From NCBI RefSeq assembly GCF_001787335.1, contig NZ_CP014674.1, positions 2,150,501 to 2,214,500 on the forward strand: a DNA stretch of 64,000 nt. The letters are read 5' to 3'. The DNA comes from Kozakia baliensis. Its GTDB lineage: Bacteria > Pseudomonadota > Alphaproteobacteria > Acetobacterales > Acetobacteraceae. Each line of letters begins with the position of its first letter. Positions within the stretch are counted from its first letter, which is position 1. Both the position numbers and the translations under genes were made by a program. This document shows positions 46,577-55,011 of the stretch, one piece after another. The notes below the pieces were generated by a model. It was given only the letters and a program-made list of their open reading frames with translations. It was not told where the DNA came from and did not search any database.

Positions 46577-47686
46577 AGGAGACGCCATGCCGCCCGCAGC
46601 CTCTGCCGGGGTGCCTGCCCCGTTTCCGTTCCGCGCCTTGAAGGCTTTCAGACGCTCCAGATGGTCGCGATATTCTTCATAATGTTCCGGCGCGGCATGT
46701 TTGAAATGCGGGTCTTCGAAATGTGGCACCCGGCCATGATGGCCAAAATTAACCAACCGCGCTTCCAGCAGGTGGATCTTGCCGAAAATATCGTAGCGTA
46801 TCGCCAACACCGCCAAGGATGACCCGACGAACGGCCCCACCAGATAAATCCAAAGGCTGGACAAATCCCCTGCGAATAAAGCCGGCCCCAAGCTCCGCGC
46901 GAAATTGACGCTATTGCCCGAGAGCCATGCCGTAATCGGGTTCATCACCAGAAAGAAAATACCGCCGATCCATGGCGTAATCGCTTTGTAGCGCGGGTGC
47001 GCCGCCAACCAATAAAGCGTCACGATCAAGAGCCCCGTCACCAGAACTTCCGAACCCAGCGCATACCAAACCGAAATACTGTCCGCTGGGATTGTCGCGC
47101 CGTAATGCACTTCGGAGGCGAACAAACGCCAGGGCGCGAAAAGCAGCCCCAACGCATAAACCACCACAGTTCCGCCCAACGCGCCCACGATCTGCGCGAT
47201 CGCATAACCCAGCGCATCGATCCAGACGATCTTCTTCGACAGCATGAATGCCAGCGTGACGGATGGATTGAGATGCGCCCCGCTGACCTTGCCGAACGGC
47301 GTCATGGCCGCCAACGTGCCCGCCAGCCCGAAGCACAAACCGCAGAGCGCCGTTTGAATATGCGGGTGCGTCGTCAAAACATGCGCAGGCCAGGTTCCTG
47401 GTGCGGTCAGCAGAATCACCCCAACCAGCCCCACCATCATCAACACAGCCGTGGCGATCGCCTCGCAGCCATAGAGCCGCCAATGAAATGGGCGATCCGG
47501 ATGCGGCTCTCCGGAAAGCGGGCGGTCATGGAAATGAATGTGAAAATGGGGCCAATGAATATGCGGCAACTTCACGTGTGGAAGATGAAAATGCGGCATA
47601 TGCAAGTGAGGAAAGTGGAGGTGCGGCATATGTAGATGATGCCGATGATGATCTTTCGCTTCAGTATTTTCGTCGCGCTGGGACAT
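46565..47686 (-). CDS. Aquaporin/MIP-family channel with histidine-rich repeat N terminus
   Basis: The protein has 373 residues. Residues 13-53 are a tandem xHxPH repeat (LHMPHLHFPHLHMPH, then FHLPH, VKLPH, IHWPH, FHIHFH), a likely metal-binding, non-membrane segment. A MIP core follows at about 72-310 with six spans. The first NPA-type loop reads HLNPSV (NPS) and the second NFARS (NFA), both unusual. A tail of about 60 residues is again His-rich (FGHHGRVPHFEDPHFKH). ATG 47686 has GAGGG six bases upstream. Water, glycerol or another solute may pass; metal control is inference. Confidence 0.88.
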   Translation of the reverse strand: MSQRDENTEAKDHHRHHLHMPHLHFPHLHMPHFHLPHVKLPHIHWPHFHIHFHDRPLSGEPHPDRPFHWRLYGCEAIATAVLMMVGLVGVILLTAPGTWPAHVLTTHPHIQTALCGLCFGLAGTLAAMTPFGKVSGAHLNPSVTLAFMLSKKIVWIDALGYAIAQIVGALGGTVVVYALGLLFAPWRLFASEVHYGATIPADSISVWYALGSEVLVTGLLIVTLYWLAAHPRYKAITPWIGGIFFLVMNPITAWLSGNSVNFARSLGPALFAGDLSSLWIYLVGPFVGSSLAVLAIRYDIFGKIHLLEARLVNFGHHGRVPHFEDPHFKHAAPEHYEEYRDHLERLKAFKARNGNGAGTPAEAAGGMASPSTE

Positions 47687-47921
47687 TGATTCCCTCATGA
47701 GTATTCGATGCGCCGACAAAAATTAATAATTGGTCATAACCAAGAAATCATTTCCGGCGCTTTTCTTTAATATAGGAATTGATTTCACAAGATATGGTAA
47801 CGACTTCGTGCGCACCCCAGGTTTTCTCTCCGATACTTTCGACCCCAACTTCGTTGCTCCTCGCCACCATTCGCGTCATTCATGCGTTTGATGGTCGGCA
47901 GCAACGTGCTAGGCAGGAGAG

Positions 47922-48749
47922 ATGGCAGTCTGGGGCAAAATGTTCGGTGGTATCGCAGGCTTCGCAGTCGGCGGTCCTTTTGGCGCACTCATGGGCGCGG
48001 CGCTCGGCCACGCGGCCGATCGTGGTTCGCTGCTCGAAATGCCGGCTGGCGGCTGGAACGAGCATTGGCGCACACGTGGCCGGCCGGATCCGAACGGCGC
48101 GGCTTTCATGGCAGCGGCCAAAGTTTCCGCCATCATGGGCAAAAACGACCAACTCTACGCCATCGGCCTCGTCGCCCTTTGCGCCAAAATGGCGAAGATC
48201 GACGGTCCGGTGAACCGCAAGGAAATCGACGCCTTCAAACGCTGCTTCCAATTCCCGCCGGACAACAGCCGCGAAGTCGGCCTTTTGTTCGACAAAGCAC
48301 GCGAACGCACGGACGATTTCGAGATGTATGGTCGTGAACTCGGCCGGGCTTTCGCCCAAGACCGCACGCCGCTGGAAAATCTCCTCAACGCGCTTTTCAT
48401 GATCGCTCGCGCCGATGCCGGGCCGGACGGCGCGCTCCATCCCAAAGAAATCGACTTTCTCAAACGCCTTCATCACGCCTTCGGCCTTCCCCCCGGCGCA
48501 TGGGACCGCGCGGAAACCGGGCGCGCCGCCCCCGCCACGAGCGAAGGGGACGCCTATATCGTGCTCGGCATCAGCCAGAGCGCCTCGGACCAGGAAATTC
48601 GTGCTCGTTGGCGTATGCTGATCCGCGAACACCATCCAGACGTGCTGATGCAGAAGGGTTTGAGCGAAACCGAACATGCGCGTGCGGCGGAACGCGTTGC
48701 GCGCATCAACGCCGCCTGGGACCGCATCAAGCGCGACCGTCGCCTTTAA
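47922..48749 (+). CDS. TerB/DjlA-like protein with C-terminal J domain
   Basis: The protein has 275 residues. A Gly-rich hydrophobic N terminus (KMFGGIAGFAVGGPFGALMGAALG) may be a membrane anchor. About 65-185 is a helical TerB-like domain with DGPVNRKEIDAFKR and DGALHPKEIDFLKR, two acidic metal-like motifs. The J domain at about 205-275 keeps HPD (REHHPDV) and should stimulate DnaK. The build equals DjlA. Stop and start with the next gene overlap (TAATG). Confidence 0.88.
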   Translation: MAVWGKMFGGIAGFAVGGPFGALMGAALGHAADRGSLLEMPAGGWNEHWRTRGRPDPNGAAFMAAAKVSAIMGKNDQLYAIGLVALCAKMAKIDGPVNRKEIDAFKRCFQFPPDNSREVGLLFDKARERTDDFEMYGRELGRAFAQDRTPLENLLNALFMIARADAGPDGALHPKEIDFLKRLHHAFGLPPGAWDRAETGRAAPATSEGDAYIVLGISQSASDQEIRARWRMLIREHHPDVLMQKGLSETEHARAAERVARINAAWDRIKRDRRL

Positions 48750-49291
48750 TGCGCCGGTTTCGTTTTGCGGCGACGCTCCTGACTGCTCTGCCGCTGGCCG
48801 CTTGCGTTCATTCGCATAGCAGCGATATCGCGGTGGACAGCACTTACCATGGCAATATCCAACGCCTGTTCATTTACGGCACGCCGGATCAGGGCAATCT
48901 GCCCTCCATGCGCAAAACTTATGACGATGCCGTTGCGCGCAATTTCGGGACATGCCGCATTACGGTGCAGATCATGCGGCGCGAGAATTTCGACGAGAAC
49001 GCGCAGGACCGACTCGATGTCGCCGCCAGCGCCTTCCACGCCGACGCCATGCTGATCACTTCGCCGCTCTCCGTCGCGCAGGATAACACCGTCCTGCGTC
49101 AGCAAGCGGCCTTCGGTAACAGTCTTTACGTCATTTCCGCCAAACGCTTCGTCTGGCGGAACCGACAGAGCCTCTACACACGCTACGCGCCCGGCACGAA
49201 TATCGGCAAAATCTATGCCGATACGCTGTTCAACAAGATGGCGTCCGACGGGGTGCTCGGCCCCGACTGCCCCCCTCTTTCCAAATCATAA
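48749..49291 (+). CDS. Small lipoprotein of unknown function
   Basis: The protein has 180 residues. The signal peptide ends in LPLAAC (Cys about 19), so it is probably lipid-anchored. The mature part (STYHGNIQRLFIYGTPDQGN, FGTCRITVQIMRREN, LYVISAKRFVWRNRQSLYTRY) has mixed structure and two further Cys, but no known domain. It is coupled to the J-domain gene by a TAATG overlap, which suggests a shared envelope role. Confidence 0.72.
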   Translation: MRRFRFAATLLTALPLAACVHSHSSDIAVDSTYHGNIQRLFIYGTPDQGNLPSMRKTYDDAVARNFGTCRITVQIMRRENFDENAQDRLDVAASAFHADAMLITSPLSVAQDNTVLRQQAAFGNSLYVISAKRFVWRNRQSLYTRYAPGTNIGKIYADTLFNKMASDGVLGPDCPPLSKS

Positions 49292-49300
49292 GAACATAAA

Positions 49301-50545
49301 TCAGGCGGCGCTTTTCTGGGCCGCCTCATTCTCTTCGGGGCGTGTTTCCGCCATCCCCGAAACAGTGCCGATTCCCAGCACCGCAATCGCCGCCAACACC
49401 AGAAACGCATAGGGTACGCCCCAGTGCTGGGTGACGAACCCGCCGATCACGTTGCTTCCCGCGCTCCCCGCCGCAATCGTCAACGCCACCATACCGATGG
49501 TGAAATTGAAGCGCCCGGTTCCGCGCGTGATATCCGCCGCCATCACCGTGCTCACCACGGAAAGCGCGCCGGTCGCAAAGCCATCCAGCATCTGAATCGC
49601 AACGATAGTGATCCCGTTGATGCCATCCCCATACGTCGCCCAGGCGAACAAAATTCCCCGCAGCGGCACGAACAACAGCGCCGATAGCAAAATCGTCCGG
49701 CGTCCGTAGCCCTTATGCAAGCCACGCCCCACCAGCCATGCCACGCCGGTCATGCTTGCCTGTGCGCCGAGAATGCACGCCGTCAGCAGCCACGTCTCTT
49801 GCTTGGGGTGCACCACCGCCAACTCCCGGCTGGCTAGGGAAAGCATCCCGCCATTGCCGCACTGAAACAGGAAAATCGTGCACAGGAACAATAGCAGCGC
49901 CGGGCGATGGAACAGCTTGTCCAAAGGCATCTTCGCGCCGTCCGCCGCACCGCCGCTGGCCATATCCTGGTCGATCTCGTTCGAACGGATCGCCGAAGTT
50001 GCCACCGCGCTGCCTATGGCTGCCGCGCATACTAGATAGAAAATCCAGTCCAGCCCGAACATCTGCCCAATCGTTCCGGCAATCAACGCCGTTAAAAACG
50101 ACCCGGCATGATTGAGCGTCTCATTACGCGACGTACGGCTCGCCATTGCCTTCGGCCCGACCAACCCAAGCGTGGTCGCAGCAATGGCAGGCATCAAGAT
50201 CGCCGCTGCAACACCCAACGCCGCCTGCGCGAAAATCACCGGCCAGAAATCCGGCCACCACACCGTTACGAGGCAGGAGACGGCGATCACCGCCCCGGCC
50301 CCTACGATCAGTCCACGTTTGCACGCTAGCCGATCCACTGCCCAACCGGCAGGTATTTGCACTAATGCCGAGGCCGCGGCACTTGCGGCAAGCGCCACCC
50401 CCAACCAACTGGCGATCCAGCCATGGGCAGTCAGAAAAATCGTAAGGTAAGGGCCGACGCCGCTCTGAACGTCGGCAGCAAGGAAATTGATCCAATCCAA
50501 CCCCCGACGGCTTGACGTCGAAGGCTGGGTTTTTTCTTCAGGCAT
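49301..50545 (-). CDS. MFS transporter
   Basis: The protein has 414 residues and 12 predicted membrane spans. The A-motif-like loop after span 2 reads GWAVDRLACKRGLIVGAGA. A cytosolic loop at about 200-215 separates the two halves. It is a member of a general drug/metabolite MFS group; the substrate is unknown. It is followed on the same strand by the aldose epimerase gene after 88 bases in the transcription direction reversed, so the two may be separate units. Confidence 0.82.
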   Translation of the reverse strand: MPEEKTQPSTSSRRGLDWINFLAADVQSGVGPYLTIFLTAHGWIASWLGVALAASAAASALVQIPAGWAVDRLACKRGLIVGAGAVIAVSCLVTVWWPDFWPVIFAQAALGVAAAILMPAIAATTLGLVGPKAMASRTSRNETLNHAGSFLTALIAGTIGQMFGLDWIFYLVCAAAIGSAVATSAIRSNEIDQDMASGGAADGAKMPLDKLFHRPALLLFLCTIFLFQCGNGGMLSLASRELAVVHPKQETWLLTACILGAQASMTGVAWLVGRGLHKGYGRRTILLSALLFVPLRGILFAWATYGDGINGITIVAIQMLDGFATGALSVVSTVMAADITRGTGRFNFTIGMVALTIAAGSAGSNVIGGFVTQHWGVPYAFLVLAAIAVLGIGTVSGMAETRPEENEAAQKSAA

Positions 50546-50633
50546 GAAATGCTCGCATTAGCGACCGGTCGGAGCGCCACCGGACAGGGTAACTGCCAAC
50601 GCGAGGCATCCGGTTCTGTTCCTCGAACCCGCC

Positions 50634-51788
50634 TTACTTATTGGAAAACTTGAAGATCGTGGTGTAGTCGAACTTCTCGCCCGGCTTCAGCTCCGTGCTC
50701 GGGAAGCTCGGATGATTGGGACTGTCCGGGAAATGTTCCGCTTCGAATGCGATCGCATCCGTCTGGCGATACGCACGCCCCGAAACGCCGGCGTAACCGC
50801 CGTCGAGCGAATTGGAAGTGTAAACCTGCAAGCCCGGCTGAGAGGTGATCACATCCATCGCACGCCCCGAACGCGGGTCGTAAATATGCGCAGCATGACG
50901 CGGCGCGCCACCGGCTTCTCCATTCACCACCCAGTTATGATCGTAACCGCGCGCATACATCATCTGCGGAAAATTGCTACGTAGCCGAGCGGCGATCTGC
51001 GTCGGCTTGGTGAAATCCAGCGGCGTTCCCGCTACCGGCACAATCTCCCCGGTCGGAATCGACGTCGCATCGGTCGGCGTGTAGCGTTCCGCGTCGATCT
51101 GTAGAATCTCGTCCTCAATGGACCCCGAACCCTCGCCGTTCAAATTCCAATAGCTGTGATTGGTCAGGTTCAGCACCGTCGGCGCATCCGTCTTCGCCTG
51201 ATAGCGCAGGCTCAACGCATCGTCGTCACTCAACCGATATGTTACTTTCGTGGTCAGCTTGCCGGGGAAGCCCTGGTCTCCATCCGGGCTGACCAGCGTC
51301 AGCGTCGCCTGCGCGCCGTGCGCATCGCTCTTGATGCCGGAAAGCCTCCAAACCTTTTTATCGAAGCCGATCTTACCGCCATGCAATGCATTGGGCGGCG
51401 CCGTCACGTCCGTCTGATAGGGTTTGCCCTCTACCGTGAATTTCCCCCCCGCCAAACGGTTGGCATAGCGCCCGATAATCGCGCCGAAGAACAAACCGCC
51501 CTTCGCGGAATCGACCGTATATCCCTTCAGATCGCCAAAGCCGAGCACGATGTCTTGCGCATGACCGTTGCGATCCGGCGTCTCTACGGATTGGATTACC
51601 CCGCCATAGGTAATGAACCGCACGACGATGCCGTGATCATTGGCCAATGTGACGATTCTCACCTTCTCGCCGCTCGGCGTCGTCCCCCAGGGCTTGCTCG
51701 AAACACGCGGCGCGGCCTGCGCGATTCCGAAAGCGAAAGCCGAAAACGCTATTCCGGCCGCGAGACGCTGAAAGGAAGGAGTAATCAT
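50634..51788 (-). CDS. Exported aldose 1-epimerase (galactose mutarotase)
   Basis: The protein has 384 residues with a signal peptide (cleavage after AQA near 25), so it acts in the periplasm. Signature residues are present: GRYANRLAGGKF, NALHGG (substrate His), LNLTNHSYWNL (catalytic His) and the base Glu in IAFEAEHFPDSPNH. It interconverts alpha and beta sugar anomers. Acetic acid bacteria oxidise sugars in the periplasm by membrane dehydrogenases, and an exported mutarotase suits this. The start is ATG 51788. Confidence 0.93.
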   Translation of the reverse strand: MITPSFQRLAAGIAFSAFAFGIAQAAPRVSSKPWGTTPSGEKVRIVTLANDHGIVVRFITYGGVIQSVETPDRNGHAQDIVLGFGDLKGYTVDSAKGGLFFGAIIGRYANRLAGGKFTVEGKPYQTDVTAPPNALHGGKIGFDKKVWRLSGIKSDAHGAQATLTLVSPDGDQGFPGKLTTKVTYRLSDDDALSLRYQAKTDAPTVLNLTNHSYWNLNGEGSGSIEDEILQIDAERYTPTDATSIPTGEIVPVAGTPLDFTKPTQIAARLRSNFPQMMYARGYDHNWVVNGEAGGAPRHAAHIYDPRSGRAMDVITSQPGLQVYTSNSLDGGYAGVSGRAYRQTDAIAFEAEHFPDSPNHPSFPSTELKPGEKFDYTTIFKFSNK

Positions 51789-52164
51789 GTGCCCGGAAAC
51801 CTCACATTGTTGATTTAAAGTCACAGTGACGGCTAAAACCTTCTGTATCAAGCGATGTCAGCCCGCAACGGACGATCCATTCACCGCTCAACCCCGTTAT
51901 GAGAGCTTCTGAAAAGCTTCTCGCCCCTGGCGTCATGGCGGCATCATGGTAGAGAAGAGACTTTACGGCTATTCATGCCCGTCGCATTGGTTTGCCTCGT
52001 ATTTTCCGCCCCGGCAGGAAGATACGGTGCACGCCGGCAACGGGTGGGAGACGCCCGATTTGAAACGATACAGTCGGTCCGTCCGGCTTTTGAGATGACG
52101 TGTTCGTGAGGTGCGTACGATTCTTCGGGCCACCATACGCACTGGCACGATTTTGGGGATTGCG
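51789..52164. other. Divergent intergenic region epimerase/mlaA
   Basis: The 376 bases hold the promoters of both divergent genes. A GTG at 52111 would extend MlaA by 18 residues. No RNA, repeat or further ORF was recognised. Confidence 0.4.
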
Positions 52165-53010
52165 ATGCACGCAAGGTTCGGTGGACTCGATTCTCGGCAT
52201 GAAGCCGGACAATCCGGTCGCAAGAAGACGAAAGGCCATAAGCGGGCCGCAGCCCGTCGCTTCTCCATCGGCATGATGGGCCTGCTCACGCTCAGCGCCT
52301 GCGCCAGCTGGCGCAACCCGCCGCCGAAAGACCCCGAAGCCCTGGCCGATTATAAAGAGGCCAACGATCCCTACGAGCCCGTCAACCGCAAGATGTACGG
52401 CATTCAGATGTGGGCCTATCACAAGGTTCTGCGCCCGGTCGGAAAAGCGTGGGCCTGGGTCGTGCCCAAACCCATCCGCAATTCGATCGACAATCTGAAC
52501 CAGACCTGGAACACCCCGATCGTGTTCTTTAGCGATGTCGGCGCGGGCAAATCCCGCCGCGCGGGCGATGCCTTCATGCGCTACGTCATCAACATGACCA
52601 TCGGCGGCGCGGGCTTCTTCGACGTCGCCACATCGCTCGGCTATCCGCATCACGATACCGATGCGGGCATGACGATGGCGACATGGGGCGTGGCGAGCGG
52701 GCCTTACCTGTTCCTGCCCGGCCTTGGCCCGAACACCTTCCGCGACGCCATAGGCTACGGCATCGATCAGGGACTATCGCCCATCAATTACGTCCCGCGC
52801 GGTTATGGATTGCTCACTTTTAACTGGGCCTATAACATCGCCGGGACATTAGGCGGTTTCTCGAATAGCATTGATGCTATCGATCACGTGGAACGGGATT
52901 CGCTTGACCCCTACGCCTTCATTCGCAGCGCCTGGCAACAGAACCGCGCCAGCCAGATCGATACGCTCCGCAACGACCACCGGGCGACCGTGCCGGATTG
53001 GTACAACTAA
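52165..53010 (+). CDS. mlaA: MlaA/VacJ outer-membrane lipoprotein
   Basis: The protein has about 281 residues. A long basic N-terminal stretch precedes the lipoprotein signal with lipobox LSAC (Cys near 46). The MlaA domain follows (NDPYEPVNRKMYGIQMWAYHKVLRPVGKAW, GPNTFRDAIGYG). It removes phospholipids from the outer leaflet of the outer membrane and passes them to MlaC. ATG 52165 has GGGGA upstream; GTG 52111 is the other choice. It is followed after 12 bases by mlaC. Confidence 0.92.
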   Translation: MHARFGGLDSRHEAGQSGRKKTKGHKRAAARRFSIGMMGLLTLSACASWRNPPPKDPEALADYKEANDPYEPVNRKMYGIQMWAYHKVLRPVGKAWAWVVPKPIRNSIDNLNQTWNTPIVFFSDVGAGKSRRAGDAFMRYVINMTIGGAGFFDVATSLGYPHHDTDAGMTMATWGVASGPYLFLPGLGPNTFRDAIGYGIDQGLSPINYVPRGYGLLTFNWAYNIAGTLGGFSNSIDAIDHVERDSLDPYAFIRSAWQQNRASQIDTLRNDHRATVPDWYN

Positions 53011-53022
53011 GGACCTCCCGAC

Positions 53023-53640
53023 ATGCTGAAAATCTTTCCCACCATGTCGCGCCGCGGTTTCGGCCTTCTCGCCGCCGCAGTGTTTTCTCTCAGCGTCGGC
53101 GTTGTCGGCACGGCCCGCGCCGATCAGGCAAGCGATTTCGTCAAGGATTTCGGTGGCAAGCTCGTCAACCTGATCAACAGCGACAAATCATCCGAGGAAA
53201 AGAAGAAGGAAGCCCTGCCCCTTCTTCAGCAAAACGTGGACATCCCCACGATCGGCAAATTCTGCCTGGGCCGCTACTGGCGCACAGCCACCCCAGATCA
53301 GCAGCAGCGCTATCTGGAACTGTTCCACCACGTTCTGGTCAATGCCGTCACCGATAAGCTCGGCGATTATCGCGGCGTTACCTTCCGCGTGACGGGCACG
53401 GCTTCCTCCCCCAATGGCGAACTCGTCAGCGCTCAGATCGACCGCCCCGGTCAGCCGACCACGGACATCCAATTGCTGATCTCCAAGGATAACGGCCCCA
53501 AGGTTGTGGACATGATCGGCGAAGGCGCGAGCCTGCGTCTCACCCAACGCCAGGATTACGGCTCCTATCTGGCCCGCAACGGCGGCAATGTCGAAACGCT
53601 CAACAATGCCCTGCAGCGCCAGTTGGCCAACCGCCACTAA
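53023..53640 (+). CDS. mlaC: MlaC/Ttg2D-family periplasmic phospholipid-binding protein
   Basis: The protein has 205 residues with an Arg-rich signal (MSRRGFGLLAAAVF, cleavage after ARA near 33). The mature part matches MlaC: DIPTIGKFCLGRYWRTATPDQQQRYLELF, then beta-strands VTFRVTGTASSP and KVVDMIGEGASLRLTQRQDY. It carries lipids across the periplasm between MlaA and the MlaFED ABC transporter. MlaFED is not in the window. It is paired with mlaA and ended by a strong terminator. Confidence 0.92.
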   Translation: MLKIFPTMSRRGFGLLAAAVFSLSVGVVGTARADQASDFVKDFGGKLVNLINSDKSSEEKKKEALPLLQQNVDIPTIGKFCLGRYWRTATPDQQQRYLELFHHVLVNAVTDKLGDYRGVTFRVTGTASSPNGELVSAQIDRPGQPTTDIQLLISKDNGPKVVDMIGEGASLRLTQRQDYGSYLARNGGNVETLNNALQRQLANRH

Positions 53641-53660
53641 TCCTTCACGAAACGCACCGA

Positions 53661-53696
53661 AAAAGGCCGGGGGAGCAATCTCTTCCGGCCTTTTTT
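53661..53696 (+). terminator. Rho-independent terminator after mlaC
   Basis: AAAAGGCCGG (53661-53670) and CCGGCCTTTTTT form a GGCCGG/CCGGCC stem with flanking A and T runs (six T). It ends the mlaA-mlaC unit. Confidence 0.88.
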
Positions 53697-53774
53697 GCTT
53701 TAGGCATCCCGCTTACTCAAGGAACACTTCCGAGTATTCATCGTCAGGTGAACGATCTCTCTTCGCACTTTTGC

Positions 53775-54240
53775 TTAACCGTTCTTGCTAACACCTTGCT
53801 TTTCGCGCCCTTCCGCCGCCTGTTCCGTCAGGACGAAAAGCTCTTCCAAATCGGCAAGACTGACGTCTAGCCGATCACTCAATTGGCCTAGCGCGACCTG
53901 AATATCCTCGCGCCGAAAATGCCCGGTGCGATCTGGAACGATCGGTAGCCGAGCAATGTGCGGATAGGTATGCCCGGTCACCCGATGAAACAAAACGCCA
54001 GCCAGCACGAGAAAGACCGCGTTCAATCCAACGGGTAGAAACGGAAAAGCCACCGCGCTGACCCAGCCATGGGCGGCAGGTTGGGCAAGCACTGCCGTCA
54101 ATGCCGAAGCACCGCCGCGGATGCAGCGAACGGCTGACGAACATGCCGCCAATCGCCAGAGCAACGGCCAAAGCGCAGGCCAAAGACAATGTCGGCACTA
54201 AAATGGAAACAAGCACCCCGCTTGCCGCCAGAATTTCCAT
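53775..54240 (-). pseudogene. HPP-family membrane protein gene, truncated and frameshifted
   Basis: The frame opening at 54240 reads ILAASGVLVSILVP, then ALAVALAIGGMFVSRSLHP, and shifts near 54115-54125, where the family motif LHPPGGASALTAVL is expected. The match continues in another frame as RGGASALTAVLAQPAAHG, VGLNAVFLVLAGVLFHRVTGHTYPH and a C-terminal regulatory-like helix region down to 53775. Two bases lost (or one gained) explain it. The N-terminal spans are missing, and about 40-50 residues between ILVP and ALAVAL are also gone. The gene appears dead. Confidence 0.8.
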
Positions 54241-54432
54241 TTTCTGTAAATTTTTGGCGGAGACGATACGAGATTGAAAAAAGTCCGCTTTAAGCCCGTC
54301 ATATGCTCGACAATTTTAAGAAAAACATTTGAGCGGCCATGAATGAAGTTATGCAGTTTGTATGTTACAAACCTTACCTGAGAAAATTCGAGGCTTTTTC
54401 AAACGATACACAAGAAACACCGTCAAATTCGC

Positions 54433-54930
54433 CTATTGCGTAATCTCATACACCATCATCGTATAGCCATCGCGCTCGAAGCTTTCGGTGTGATGCATCC
54501 CGATGCTTCCGAGCACAATTCTCGAAGCCAGGTTATCTTCCCTCGTCACCCCGATCACACGCGGAACACCCGTATCGAGCGCGAAACGCAAAGCCGCGCC
54601 CGCAGCCTCCCGCGCAATGCCCCGCCCCGCCGCTTCCGGCAGCAGAGCAAAACGCAAGCCCAACCCGCGCCCGTCCGGCCGCTCATGCAGCCCAGTCATG
54701 CCGACGAATTTTCCGTGTTCTCGGATAACGAAAATACCAACGCCACGCTTGGCCCAGAAGCTTAAATCCTCGGCCATTTCATCTTCGACCCGTTGGAGCG
54801 AGCGCACCCCACCCAACATCCAGCCGAATGCCGCCGCGTTGGTCTTGAGCCGCACCATGTCCTGCATGTCTCGCCAGCTTACCGGTTCGAGCAGGAGGCG
54901 CTGCGTGCGTATTTGACGGCCTAATAGCAT
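54433..54930 (-). CDS. GNAT-family N-acetyltransferase (RimJ/RimL-like)
   Basis: The protein has 165 residues. It has the RimJ/RimL-type start TQRLLLEPVSWRDMQDMVRL, then FVGMTGLHERPDGRGLGLRFALLPEAAGRGIAREAAGA, the acetyl-CoA-binding motif A (AGRGIA), and VTREDNLASRIVLGSIGM. It acetylates an unknown amino group, perhaps a protein N terminus or small amine. It is a lone gene near ettA and the HPP remnant. Confidence 0.88.
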   Translation of the reverse strand: MLLGRQIRTQRLLLEPVSWRDMQDMVRLKTNAAAFGWMLGGVRSLQRVEDEMAEDLSFWAKRGVGIFVIREHGKFVGMTGLHERPDGRGLGLRFALLPEAAGRGIAREAAGAALRFALDTGVPRVIGVTREDNLASRIVLGSIGMHHTESFERDGYTMMVYEITQ

Positions 54931-55011
54931 ATCGGAAACATTATGGAGCGCGGGTGCAAAATCCCGCGCTTTCCATGTAAAGGCGTGCCTGTCTCAGCAC
55001 ACCGCGCTTCC

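Noticed and set aside
47581-47640. DNA-level tandem repeat considered as non-coding microsatellite
   Set aside because: The roughly 15-base periodicity encodes the xHxPH protein repeat of the aquaporin in frame, so it is part of the gene.
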